Positions 31,799 through 40,194 of a DNA stretch of 64,000 nucleotides are shown in pieces (positions within the stretch are counted from its first letter, which is position 1; each line of letters begins with the position of its first letter). The position numbers and the translations under genes were made by a program. The stretch comes from DASSUW01 sp963730535 (GTDB taxonomy: Bacteria; Actinomycetota; Thermoleophilia; Solirubrobacterales; Solirubrobacteraceae). The stretch is taken from the NCBI GenBank assembly GCA_963730535.1, contig CAVSRU010000007.1:124001-188000 (forward strand), in the 5' to 3' direction. The notes beneath the pieces were generated by a model that saw only the letters and a program-made list of their open reading frames with translations, was not told where the DNA came from and ran no database searches.

Positions 31799-33037
31799 AT
31801 GGCCACCACGTGGCAGGAGCCGGCACCGCCGCTCGGCGATCGCGACCCTTCCGAGCTCGCCGCGGCCGCGAGGGCCGCGGTCGACGGCGTGACGTTCGGC
31901 TCGCTCGGCGACGAGCGATTCCACCTCGATCCCGTCCCGCGGGTGATCGAGGGCGCCGAGTGGGATGCCCTCGCCGCGGGCCTCGCCCAGCGAGTGCGCG
32001 CGCTCGACGCCTGGTGCGCGGACGTCTACGGCGCCCGCCGGATCGTCGCCGACGGCGTGGTACCCGCACGCGTGATCGAGACGACGGTGACGTACGAGCC
32101 GGCGCTCGCCGGCGTGGAGCTGCCGCTGTGGGTGGGGATCGCGGGGCTCGACGTCGTGCGCGGCGCGGACGGCCGCTTCCGCGTGCTCGAGGACAACCTG
32201 CGCACGCCGAGCGGCATGGCCTACGCCGTGGCGGCGCGCGAGACGACGCTGCGCCTGCTCGAGCCGGCGACACCGCCCCGCCCGCTCGACGACCTGCCCA
32301 CGCTCCTGCGCGGCGTCCTCGCCGCCGCCGCGGGGCGCGACGAGCCGCGCGCCGCCGTGCTCACCGACGGGCCCGACAACGCAGCCCACTGGGAGCACGC
32401 CTGGATCGCGCGAGCGCTCGACGTGCCGCTGGTCGAGCCGGACGAGCTCGACCTCGACGCCGTCGACGTCGTCTACCGGCGCACGAACGCCGACCGCGTG
32501 GACACGCCGGTCGGCCGGCAGCTGAGTGGCCGGGTGGCGCTCGTCAACGCGTTCGGCATCGGCGTCGGCGACGACAAGCTCTCGCATGCGTACGTCGAGG
32601 ACATGGTGCGCTACTACCTCGGCGAGGAGCCGCTCGTCCCGTCGGTGCGCACATACGACCTGAGCGTTCCGGCCGTGCGCGAGGAGGCGCTCGACCGGCT
32701 CGACGAGCTGGTGGTCAAGCCGCGTGACGGCTATGGCGGCGAGGGCGTGGTCATCTGCCCGCACGCGGAGCCCGGCGACGTCGATCGCATCCGGCGCGCC
32801 GTCTTGGCCGAGCCCGGCGACTACATCGCCCAGGAGCTGGTCGAGCTCTCCTGCCACCCGACGATCATCGACGGCGAGCTCGTCGCCCGCCACGTCGACC
32901 TGCGGCCGTTCGTGTTCCTCGCGGACGGCGAGGCGAAGGTGCTCCCGGGCGGGCTCACGCGGGTGGCGTTCGACGAGGGCGCGCTGGTCGTGAACTCGTC
33001 GCAGAACGGCGGGGCCAAGGACACCTGGGTCGTCTAG
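31799..33037 (+). CDS. Circularly permuted ATP-grasp family protein
   Basis: 412 residues from ATG 31799, preceded by GGGTAGGGG. The arrangement FHLDPVPRVIEGAEWDALAAGL (seen as DPVPRVIEGAEWDAL), LRTPSGMAYAVAARE, YRRTNADRV, LVNAFGIGVGDDKLSHAYV, VVKPRDGYGGEGV, YIAQELVELS, DLRPFVFLADGEAKVLPGGLTRVAF and SSQNGGAKDTWVV is that of CP_ATPgrasp proteins, which probably join a carboxylate to an amine using ATP. In other genomes these lie beside alpha-E and transglutaminase-like genes; neither is here. Substrate unknown. The end overlaps the convergent metallopeptidase-like gene by 4 bp. Confidence 0.88.
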   Translation: MATTWQEPAPPLGDRDPSELAAAARAAVDGVTFGSLGDERFHLDPVPRVIEGAEWDALAAGLAQRVRALDAWCADVYGARRIVADGVVPARVIETTVTYEPALAGVELPLWVGIAGLDVVRGADGRFRVLEDNLRTPSGMAYAVAARETTLRLLEPATPPRPLDDLPTLLRGVLAAAAGRDEPRAAVLTDGPDNAAHWEHAWIARALDVPLVEPDELDLDAVDVVYRRTNADRVDTPVGRQLSGRVALVNAFGIGVGDDKLSHAYVEDMVRYYLGEEPLVPSVRTYDLSVPAVREEALDRLDELVVKPRDGYGGEGVVICPHAEPGDVDRIRRAVLAEPGDYIAQELVELSCHPTIIDGELVARHVDLRPFVFLADGEAKVLPGGLTRVAFDEGALVVNSSQNGGAKDTWVV

Positions 33038-33378
33038 CGGGTCTCGGCCGCGGCGCGCCGTGCTTCGACCTCGTGCGGGTTGTTGCGGTAGCCCTGGTAG
33101 AGGTACGAGGTCCACATCCGCAGGCGCCGATGCTGGTCCTGCCACACGTGGCACAGCTCGTGGACGATCAGGTCGTCCGAGGTCTCCGCGAGCGGCTTGC
33201 GGATCAGGATCAGCGGCCCGACCTCGTAGCCGTGGAAGCGCCGGAAGCCCGGGATGCGGAACAGCCACGGCGTGTGGAGGATGCGGACCCGGCCCATGCG
33301 GACCGGCTGGGGGTAGAAGTCGAGCCGGTCGAGCCGCGCCTTCGCCCTTGCCAGCGCGGCGCGCTCCGCCGGGTCCAT
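33034..33378 (-). CDS. Small HExxH putative metallopeptidase
   Basis: 114 residues from ATG 33378. The core PLAETSDDLIVHELCHVWQDQ has a HExxH motif (HELCH), and NPHEVEARRAAAE near the C-terminus supplies a Glu as possible third ligand, an arrangement like SprT/eCIS-core-type minimal zincins. No signal peptide. Function unknown; an inactive or scaffolding role is possible. It is the last gene of a minus-strand group with the Lys-rich protein and the C40/M15 pair. Confidence 0.7.
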   Translation of the reverse strand: MDPAERAALARAKARLDRLDFYPQPVRMGRVRILHTPWLFRIPGFRRFHGYEVGPLILIRKPLAETSDDLIVHELCHVWQDQHRRLRMWTSYLYQGYRNNPHEVEARRAAAETR

Positions 33379-33388
33379 CAGCGCGACG

Positions 33389-33724
33389 TTAGCTGCTCCG
33401 CTTCGCGGCCGGCGCCGTGCGCTTGGCCGGCGCCCGCTTCTTGGGCGCGGTCGTCTTCTTCTTCGACGCGGTCGCCGACTTCGGACCACCGGGCTTGCCC
33501 GGCTTCGCCGCGCCGACGGTGGAGGGCGAGCCCGTCGTGGTGCGCGTGCGCGTCGCGGCGGACGGCGTCGTCTTCGCGGCCGGCGTTCCGGGCGTGGAGG
33601 GCGGCCCGTCGGTCGGCCGGTACCGGTCCTCGCCGCGCAGGCGCTTCTCGGCGATGCCGACGCCGTGCGAGACGGCGGCCTTGCCGAGGTCCAGGGCGGT
33701 GTCGATGACTTTCTTGATGGGCAT
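33389..33724 (-). CDS. Lys/Ala/Pro-rich basic protein with histone-H1-like tail
   Basis: 111 residues from ATG 33724. An N-terminal amphipathic stretch (PIKKVIDTALDLGKAAVSHGVGIAEKRL, about 2-29) is followed by a low-complexity tail of Thr/Pro/Ser/Ala and then KKKTTAPKKRAPAKRTAPAA, like histone-H1-type nucleoid proteins of GC-rich bacteria. DNA or polyanion binding is likely for the tail; the role of the head is unknown. It lies 10 bp from the HExxH gene and 81 bp from the C40 gene. Confidence 0.65.
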   Translation of the reverse strand: MPIKKVIDTALDLGKAAVSHGVGIAEKRLRGEDRYRPTDGPPSTPGTPAAKTTPSAATRTRTTTGSPSTVGAAKPGKPGGPKSATASKKKTTAPKKRAPAKRTAPAAKRSS

Positions 33725-33805
33725 GCGGCAATCTTGCCCGCGTCGGCCGCGCGCTACACGGGGTGCAGCACCACGTCGCCGCACGCGAGCGCGACCGCCA
33801 CCCGA

Positions 33806-34519
33806 TCAGAGGCCTTCGGGGTGGCGGGCGACGAACCCGCCGGTGGAGCGGAGCACGTTCTGCCAGCGCGAGCCGGTCACGCGCTGGCCCGAGGTATCGA
33901 AGCGGATCCCCGCCACCTCCATGAAGACGTGGCCCTGGTTCGCGTAGATCGTCACCCACTTGCCACGGCCCGGCTCGCCCCAGCTCATCAGTGGCCCGGA
34001 GGCGAGCGGGCCGGAGAGCAGACCCGCGGCGGCGAGCGCGAACGAGACCGAGCCGGAGCAGTCGTAGCCCGTGTCGAGCCACTTGCCGTGACCGCCGCCC
34101 CACACGTACGGCGAGCGGGCGATGATGTTTCCCGCCTCGATGATCTGCTTGACCTCCTCGGGGGCCTCGAGCGGAGGCAGCGCGACCCCGTTGGCGAGCG
34201 CCGTTGCCTTCGTGATGTCGGTGTGGCCGACGGCGCGTCGCGGCCGGGCGCCGGAAGCGGCCCGCGTCGGCTTCGGCCCGACCTCCTCGAGACCCGGATC
34301 GGTCGTGACCGACGCGCCGGTGTCGCCGGCCACCGGCTCCACCACCTTGGGCCGCAGCTTCGGCAGCGGCGGGAGCTCGGACTCGGGCTCCTGCGGGACC
34401 GCGGCGGCGGCCTTCACGGGGCGCTGCGGCGCGTCGTCCTTGCTGGTCGCGCCGAGCGCCACCGCGCCGGCACCGGCGAGCGCAAGGACCGCGACCAGGA
34501 TGACGGCGAGGCGGATCAG
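33806..34519 (-). CDS. C40 (NlpC/P60-like) cell-wall hydrolase, probable CTG start
   Basis: 237 residues if it starts at CTG 34519. The catalytic domain (about 120-237) has GGGHGKWLDTGYDCSGS (Cys154) and NQGHVFMEVAG (His197), matching the 7902 gene. Without an upstream codon, the first usual start is GTG 34462, which leaves no export signal. CTG 34519 overlaps the preceding stop as CTGA, just like the ATGA/GTGA couplings elsewhere here, and adds MIRLAVILVAVLALAGAGAV, a good signal peptide or anchor. A Pro-rich linker follows. It is in one unit with the M15-like gene. Confidence 0.78.
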   Translation of the reverse strand: MIRLAVILVAVLALAGAGAVALGATSKDDAPQRPVKAAAAVPQEPESELPPLPKLRPKVVEPVAGDTGASVTTDPGLEEVGPKPTRAASGARPRRAVGHTDITKATALANGVALPPLEAPEEVKQIIEAGNIIARSPYVWGGGHGKWLDTGYDCSGSVSFALAAAGLLSGPLASGPLMSWGEPGRGKWVTIYANQGHVFMEVAGIRFDTSGQRVTGSRWQNVLRSTGGFVARHPEGL

Positions 34520-35142
34520 CGCCCCACCCAGAAGCTCGTGCGGCCGTTGGCGCCCGCCTTCGTCATGCCGATGTGGATGTGGTCACGGTGCGCGCTCGTC
34601 TTGTCGACGCCCTTGCGCCGCTTGCCCTTCTCGTCGAAGCAGACGCTATAGGGCTGGAAGTTGGTCATCCCTGCTCCCCAGTACCCGCAATCCCAGATGA
34701 GCTCCTGCACGCCCATGCGGCGGGCGAGCGCCTGGAGATTGCCAGCCTTGTCGGGCGCGAGCAGGAGCCGGAAGAGCCGGTCGGCGGCGCGCTGGTCGGC
34801 CTTCGACGCGGCGTCGATGTGCCAGTCGATCGCGCGGTTCTCCGCGTGCAGCGACGCGGAGTCCTTGCCCCACTTCTCGCAGCGGTAGGAGCCCCAGAAC
34901 ACCCCGCGCGTGTGGGTGTCGAGCCAGCCGGAGAGCGCGGCGATGCCCGCACGGGCGCGACGCTTGCACGTCCGCGCGCCGTCATAGAGCGAATCCTCGA
35001 TCGCGAGGTCCAGGAGCTTGTTCGCCGGGTTGCCCGCGACGGGCGGCAGCGGCTCGGGGAGGCGGGGATAGGCGGAGGCGCTGCCGGCGAGCAGCGCGAA
35101 CAGGATCACGGTCAGGAGAGGAAGACGCATCGACACTTGCAT
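34516..35142 (-). CDS. Secreted protein with M15-like (D-Ala-D-Ala peptidase) zinc motif
   Basis: 208 residues. Signal peptide 1-24 (LLTVILFALLAGSASA). In the second half, LHAENRAIDWHI gives H-x6-D, the first half of the M15/VanY zinc site, and AHRDHIHIGM gives an H-x-H second half; Cys residues (TCKRR, RCEKW, DCGYW, VCFDE) probably form disulfides. The length and spacing are compatible with a minimal M15/extensin-like fold, but similarity is only at motif level. GGTGGGG lies just before ATG 35142. Coupled to the C40 hydrolase, so a wall role is likely. Confidence 0.72.
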   Translation of the reverse strand: MQVSMRLPLLTVILFALLAGSASAYPRLPEPLPPVAGNPANKLLDLAIEDSLYDGARTCKRRARAGIAALSGWLDTHTRGVFWGSYRCEKWGKDSASLHAENRAIDWHIDAASKADQRAADRLFRLLLAPDKAGNLQALARRMGVQELIWDCGYWGAGMTNFQPYSVCFDEKGKRRKGVDKTSAHRDHIHIGMTKAGANGRTSFWVGR

Positions 35143-35215
35143 CGGATCCCCACCGACGCACTTGAGTTGCGGTGCCAGTGTTCAGACAGCCGTACCGGCG
35201 GTGTACCGTGGTGTC

Positions 35216-35320
35216 ATGCCCGTGACGGGGGACATCTCCACCCGGCGCCAGCGACTCCTCGCGGCGATCGAGAGGGTGCGCACCGAGGACGCCGAGCTCC
35301 TCGAGCGGCTCAGCCGCTAG
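35216..35320 (+). CDS. Small ORF (34 residues), possible basic-acidic helical peptide
   Basis: ATG 35216 to TAG 35320 encodes MPVTGDISTRRQRLLAAIER followed by VRTEDAELLERLSR, a helix of alternating charge. It stands alone between the divergent M15-like gene (73 bp) and the convergent gamma-lyase gene (7 bp). A repeated TACCG(G/T)GG motif precedes it. No family recognised. Codon use is coding-like, but the length makes this tentative. Confidence 0.4.
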   Translation: MPVTGDISTRRQRLLAAIERVRTEDAELLERLSR

Positions 35321-35327
35321 CCGGCGA

Positions 35328-36416
35328 TCAGACGCCGGCGGGGGTGGGCGCGCCGATCGCGCGGGCGAGGTCCTCGACGAGGTCCTCGGCGGCCTCGATG
35401 CCGCAGCTCAGGCGCACGAGATCGGCGGGCACGGCGGCCGAGGAGCCCTCGACCGACTGGTGGGTCATCGCCTGCGGGACCTCGATCAGCGACTCGACGC
35501 CGCCGAGCGACTCGGCCAGCGAGAAGACCTCGCAGGCGGCGGCGATCCGCGTCGCGTCCGGGTGGCGGAAGGAGACCATCCCCGAGAATCCGGGCCAGCG
35601 GACGTCGCTCACGCCGTCGACCCCGCGCAGCCACTCGCTGACCGCCTGCGCGTTCTCGGTATGCGCGGCCATGCGCAGGTGCAGCGTGCGGATGCCGCGA
35701 TGGACGAGGAAGGCGTCGAGCGGCCCCGGCACCGCGCCGACCGAGTTCTGGACGAAGCGCACGGCGTCGTGCAGCGCCGGCTCGCCCACGATCACCGCGC
35801 CGCCGACGGCGTCGGAGTGGCCGCCGATGTACTTCGTCGTCGAGTGCACGACGGCGTGGGCGCCGAGCTCGAGCGGCCGCTGGTAGACCGGCGTCGCGAA
35901 CGTGTTGTCGACCGCCACCAGCGCATTGCGCCGGCGGGCGACGATCTGCTCGATGTCGACGACCTTGAGCGTCGGGTTGGTGGGCGTCTCCACCCAGACC
36001 AGCTTCGTGCTGTCGGTGACCGCGGCCTCGAGCGCGTCGAGGTCGGTCTGGTCGACCATCGTGTAGCGCAGCCCCCAGTGCGCGAGGACCTTGTCGACGA
36101 GCCGGTACGTGCCGCCGTAGAGGTCGTCGGGGAGGACGACGTGATCGCCGGCCGCGGCGACCGCGGTGATCAGCGCGTGCTCGGCCGCCATGCCGCTCGA
36201 GAACGCCGACGCGAGCCCGCCCTCGAGCTCCCCGAGCGCCCGCTCGAGGGCGCTGCGCGTGGGGTTGGCCGAGCGCGAGTAGTCGTAGTCCTCGACGAAC
36301 TCGCCGGGCGCGGGCTGCAGGTACGTCGAGGCCTGGTGGATGGCCGGGACGACGCCGCGGTAGGCCGGGTCCGGCTCGAGCCCCGCGTGCACGGCGCGGG
36401 TGGCGAAGCGCTTCAT
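35328..36416 (-). CDS. Cystathionine gamma-lyase/synthase (Cys/Met metabolism PLP enzyme)
   Basis: 362 residues. TRAVHAGLEPDP, YDYSRSANPTRSALERALGELE, SGMAAEHALI, DDLYGGTYRLVDKVL, VETPTNPTLKVVDI, VDNTFATPVYQRPLELGAH, VHSTTKYIGGHSDAVGG (PLP lysine) and RLSCGIEAAEDLVEDL follow in family order. With cbs just upstream (ATGA overlap) the role is the second step of reverse transsulfuration: cystathionine to cysteine, 2-oxobutyrate and ammonia. It is slightly shorter than usual (about 380). Cystathionine gamma-synthase activity cannot be excluded by sequence. Confidence 0.93.
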   Translation of the reverse strand: MKRFATRAVHAGLEPDPAYRGVVPAIHQASTYLQPAPGEFVEDYDYSRSANPTRSALERALGELEGGLASAFSSGMAAEHALITAVAAAGDHVVLPDDLYGGTYRLVDKVLAHWGLRYTMVDQTDLDALEAAVTDSTKLVWVETPTNPTLKVVDIEQIVARRRNALVAVDNTFATPVYQRPLELGAHAVVHSTTKYIGGHSDAVGGAVIVGEPALHDAVRFVQNSVGAVPGPLDAFLVHRGIRTLHLRMAAHTENAQAVSEWLRGVDGVSDVRWPGFSGMVSFRHPDATRIAAACEVFSLAESLGGVESLIEVPQAMTHQSVEGSSAAVPADLVRLSCGIEAAEDLVEDLARAIGAPTPAGV

Positions 36417-37804
36417 GAGACGAGCGACTCCAGCAGGTCGGCCCGCGTCACGATCCCGACCGGGCGGCCGTTCTCGTTGACGGTCAGCGCCTGCCGCTCG
36501 CCGCTCAGCAGCTCGACCGCCTCGCGCACGGGATCGGTGGTGGCGACGGCCGGGAACGGCACCTCCATGACGTCGACGATCTCCGCGCTCATCAGCTGCG
36601 GGTTCGAGATCGCGCGCTTGAGCAGGCCCCGCTCCCCCACCGAGCCGACGACGGCGGTGGGGTCCGAAGCCGAGACGACCGGGAGCTGGGACACGCGGTG
36701 CTCGTGCAGGAGGCTGATCGCGTCCTTGACCTTCTGGTGCGTCTGGACGGTCACGAACGGCGGGATCTCGCCGGCGGTCGTCTTGTCGCGCAGCACGTCG
36801 CCGACCGTGCGGTCGCTGGAGCGCTCCAGGAACCCGTACTGGCTCATCCACGCGTCGTTGAAGATCTTCGAGAGGTACGCGCGCCCGCCGTCGGGGAGCA
36901 CGACGGCGATCATCGCGTCCGGGTCGTCGACCTCCTTCGCCACCTGGAGCGCGGCGTGGACCGCGAGGCCGCACGAGCCGCCCACGAGGAGCCCCTCCTC
37001 GGCCGCCAACCGGCGGGTGGTGAGGAAGCTGTCGCGGTCCGAGACGGTCACGTAGCGGTCGACGACGCTGGGGTCGAACGTCTGCGGCCAGAAGTCCTCC
37101 CCCACGCCCTCGACGAGGTACGGATGGACCTCCTCGTTGGAGTAGATCGAGCCCACCGGGTCGGCGCCGATGATCTCGACGTCGGGCTTCTGCTCGCGCA
37201 GGTACCGCGCCATGCCGGTGATCGTCCCGCCGGTCCCGACACCCACGACCAGGTGCGTGAGCAGCCCGCCCGACTGGCGCCACAGCTCCGGCCCGGTCGT
37301 CTCGTAGTGCGTCTCCGGGTTGGCCGGGTTGGCGTACTGGTTGGGCTGGAACGCCCCGGGGATCTCCTGCGTGAGCCGGTCGGCGACGCGGTAGTAGGAC
37401 TGCGGCGAGTCGGGCGCCACGTCGGTGGGAGCGACCACCACCTCGGCGCCATACGCGCGCAGGAGGTCGATCTTCTCCTTGCTCATCTTGTCCGGCATGA
37501 CCGCGATCACGCGGTAGCCCTTCAGGCGAGCGGCGATGGCGAGCCCGGTGCCGGTGTTCCCGCTCGTCGGCTCGATGATCGTGCCGCCCGGCCGAAGCCG
37601 CCCGTCCCGCTCCGCCGCCTCCACGAGCCGGATCGCGACACGGTCCTTGATCGAGCCGCCGGGATTGAACGACTCGAGCTTGGCCACGATCTGCGGCGCC
37701 AGCCCCGCGCCGATCCGGCTCAGCCGGACCAGCGGCGTCTCACCGACGGTGTCGAGGATCGAGTCCTTGATGTCTGCGGTCTGGCCTGTGGCGGGCGTGC
37801 CCAT
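36413..37804 (-). CDS. cbs: Cystathionine beta-synthase with C-terminal CBS pair
   Basis: 463 residues from ATG 37804. PLP domain: VGETPLVRLSRIG, ESFNPGGSIKDRVAIRL (catalytic Lys), EPTSGNTGTGLA, VGVGTGGTITGMARYL, GSCGLAVHAAL. Two CBS modules at about 335-463 (VTVQTHQKVKDAISLLHEH, VRADL-type end) are the usual adenosyl-ligand regulatory pair. No N-terminal haem motif. It makes cystathionine from serine and homocysteine. An upstream in-frame ATG at 37816 overlaps a TATGAT -10-like box, and ATG 37804 is 7 nt after that box, so a leaderless mRNA from 37804 is likely. Confidence 0.93.
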   Translation of the reverse strand: MGTPATGQTADIKDSILDTVGETPLVRLSRIGAGLAPQIVAKLESFNPGGSIKDRVAIRLVEAAERDGRLRPGGTIIEPTSGNTGTGLAIAARLKGYRVIAVMPDKMSKEKIDLLRAYGAEVVVAPTDVAPDSPQSYYRVADRLTQEIPGAFQPNQYANPANPETHYETTGPELWRQSGGLLTHLVVGVGTGGTITGMARYLREQKPDVEIIGADPVGSIYSNEEVHPYLVEGVGEDFWPQTFDPSVVDRYVTVSDRDSFLTTRRLAAEEGLLVGGSCGLAVHAALQVAKEVDDPDAMIAVVLPDGGRAYLSKIFNDAWMSQYGFLERSSDRTVGDVLRDKTTAGEIPPFVTVQTHQKVKDAISLLHEHRVSQLPVVSASDPTAVVGSVGERGLLKRAISNPQLMSAEIVDVMEVPFPAVATTDPVREAVELLSGERQALTVNENGRPVGIVTRADLLESLVS

Positions 37805-37811
37805 GGGTCTG

Positions 37812-37817
37812 ATCATA
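37812..37817 (-). promoter_or_regulatory. -10 box for leaderless cbs transcript
   Basis: TATGAT on the minus strand ends 7 nt before ATG 37804, the spacing expected if transcription begins at the start codon. No good -35 is seen; the two-block repeat (37840-38150) ends 22 bp upstream and may replace it in regulation. Confidence 0.5.
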
Positions 37818-37839
37818 GGTCGAGCGCGCCAACGGGGGT

Positions 37840-38150
37840 GGGGGTCGGTCCGTCGTCATGCCCTCCCGGGGCAGCGCTCGCAAGCTCGCGCTCGAGCGCC
37901 CCGGGAGGCCACGCCGCGGACCGCCCTCCCACACGCCCCATTGTCGAACGTGCTCTCCATGGGAGGCCGTGCGGAGGGAGGCACAGCATCGCCAAGGTGC
38001 AGCGCGCAATTTGACGTCGCGATCGGAGACTGGTCCCGCCACATCGATAAAAGTGCTCTCCGAGGAACGCCGCGGGGCGGGACCGATCTCAACGATCGCT
38101 GCGCCTTCGGCGCTTCGAGGGCGCGAGCCCACCGTCTCCTTCAGCCGCGC
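37840..38150 (-). repeat. Two-block structured intergenic element, copy 1 (with 200-bp internal segment)
   Basis: Read on the minus strand: block A (about 38150-38069) with GCGCCCTCGAAGCGCCGAAG, the CGATC-GTTGA-GATCG and GCGCC-GAA-GGCGC hairpins and GGTCCCGCCCCGCGGCG, then about 198 bp, then block B (37870-37840), CCCGGGAGGGCATGACGACG plus GACCGACCCCC. Both blocks occur, almost base for base, at 53775-53891 but joined there with 3 bp between. The extra segment here has two GGAGAGCAC repeats and a second CCCGGGG-like patch. This fills the 352-bp gap before cbs; no gene is visible in it. Confidence 0.75.
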
Positions 38151-38156
38151 GCGGGG

Positions 38157-39984
38157 TCAGGGATAGTCGACGATGTAGACGGGCTGGCCGATCCTCGTCA
38201 CGTCGGCCGGGCCGCCCACCCCGTTGACCACGTGGTCGATGGTTCCGGCGCTGAGGTTGACCGTCATGATGTGGTGGAGCCGGACCCCCGGCGTCTGCGG
38301 GACCTCGAAGCCGTTCTCGGTGTGGATCGACGGGTTGTTCTGGTTGAAGACGTAGACGCCACCGCCGTAGAGCTTGTGCGTCTTCACCCGGTCGCCGACC
38401 TTGTAGCCGGCCCAGCCCTCGACGCCGTCGTGCATCCAGTCGGCCTGGGTCGGCGGGTCGTACGGGAGCTCGTTCTGGTAGAGGATCACCACGCCGTTCT
38501 CGCCGTTCCAGACGGTGTTGTACTGCTGGAAGTGCTCGACGAAGAGGCCGGTGGCCGTCACGTCGTCACCGTTGACGACGACGCCGTTGCGACCCGTGTT
38601 GGTGTTCCAGCGCTCGGTGTCGCCGGAGAAGCCCTCGACGCCGTGGTCGGCGCGCCAGACCCACGTGTGGTCGATCAGGACGTCGTCGCTGTTGACCTCG
38701 AGCGCGATGTCCGCCTTGCCGATGTGCGGGCCGCCGACGCGGAAGTAGACGTCCGACAGCGTCGTCGGGTTCGACGCGTCGGCCTTATGGCCGTGGCCGT
38801 GGCCGTGCCGCTTGCCGACCTGGAGCAGGACCGGTGACTTCTTGGTGCCTGCGTCGATCGTCACTCCGGCGACGATGACGCCGGGAACGTCGGCGACCTT
38901 CAGCGGGACCGCGCCGTTGACGGCCGTGAGCGTCGCGTGCCCCATGCCGAGGACGACGGTGTTGGCGCGCTTGATGGCGATGGTGCGCGCGACGTCGTAG
39001 ATGCCGGGGGTCAACAGCAGGTTCTTGCGGTGGGCGAGCGCCCGCTTGATGGCCTTCGTCGAGTCCGAAGGCCTCGCGACGAAGAAGTCGCGGAGCGGGA
39101 TCGTGCGCCCTGCCGTCAGGCCGTTGGCCCAGGTGACGCCCCTCGTGCCGGTGCTGCGCGGAGGGCACGCGGACCTTGTACTTGCCCCGCTCGTTGACGA
39201 ACAGGTACGGCTTCTCGCGGCTGACCGGCGTCGTGTCGAGAGTCGTGTACGGCGGGTTCGGGAAGCCGGCTTCGGACGGCGCCCCTTCGACGCCCGCGAA
39301 GACCTGGTTCCAGACGCCGTTCGACCACTCCACGATCTTGCTGTTGCGGATCAGCCACTGCTGCTGCGAGCCGTTGATGACGAACGGGAGGTCCGAGTCG
39401 GCGATGAAGCCGCCGCTCGCGAACTGCGGGCCCGCCGTGCAGTAGTCCATCAGCGAGAGGTTGGCGCCGGCCATCTTGAGCCGGCGCATCGACACGGCCT
39501 GCGAGACGGCCCAGAAGTTCGCCGAGGCGCGGCAGCCGTCCTGCCCGAGCGCGTTGATGTTCAGCGTCAGGTTGGAGAGCGTGCGCCAGAAGTTGACGAG
39601 CGCGATGCAGTTGCTCGTGCCGCCGTCGCCCAGGCAGCGGTTGTAGACCTCGATCTTGCCGTTGATCGTCACGTCGGTCGGCGAAGCACCCAGGCCGGCG
39701 ACCTCGGTGTAGTAGCCCACCTTCATCTGCAGCGGCTGGGTGGCAGTGCCATAGACGCCCGGCTTGAACAGGAACGTGTGGCGGTTCGTGCCCATCTCTG
39801 CGTCGACCTGCTGGGCGTGGACGGCGTCGACGGTCGCCTGGATCTGACTGACCGGCATGCCCGGGTCGAAGATGGTCACGTTCGGGCCGAAGGCAGGCGG
39901 TGCGGCGATCGCGGTGGATCCACCGATGGCCGCGCTCGACAGGAGCAGCGCAAGACAGAGAATCGTCGATCGAACGCGCACCAT
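38157..39984 (-). pseudogene. Secreted right-handed beta-helix (pectate-lyase-like) protein, one frameshift
   Basis: ATG 39984 opens a signal peptide (LCLALLLSSAAIGGSTAIA) and about 280 residues of parallel beta-helix: NVTIFDPGMPVSQIQATVDA, RHTFLFKPGVYGTATQPLQ, VTINGKIEVYNRCLGDGGTS. Near 39155-39160 the frame is lost after GKYKVRVPS; the next frame resumes STGTRGVTWANGLTAGRTIP and runs to 38157 with DIALEVNSDDVLIDHTWVWR and GVEGFSGDTERWNTNTGRNG. The total length is 3n+1, so one extra base explains it. Both halves are well conserved, so a recent mutation or an assembly error is more likely than old decay. Probably binds or cleaves a polysaccharide. Confidence 0.8.
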
Positions 39985-40194
39985 GGGACCTCTCCTCCCA
40001 GTCCGTCGTCGAGCGAGAACCTACCGCAGCCCGGCCGTGCTCGCCAGGCGGGCGGTCCACGCGAAATCGTGCGCAATTTGCATCAATTTCTCCACTACTG
40101 ACTACATGGGAAAAGCGCAAATCAACTAGACCAAGGCAGAAGCCGGCAGGGAGCGTGGCTTCGTGAGGTGAGAGTCGAAGCACGGAGGGCCCTG

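Noticed and set aside
35100..35330. Possible tRNA or small RNA between the M15-like and gamma-lyase genes
   Set aside because: No cloverleaf, anticodon arm or CCA-type end could be built; only the 34-codon ORF is supportable.
37816..38156. SAM or SAH riboswitch upstream of cbs
   Set aside because: The conserved cores of the SAM and SAH classes are not present; the region instead matches the repeat at 53.8 kb, which is not ahead of a sulfur gene.
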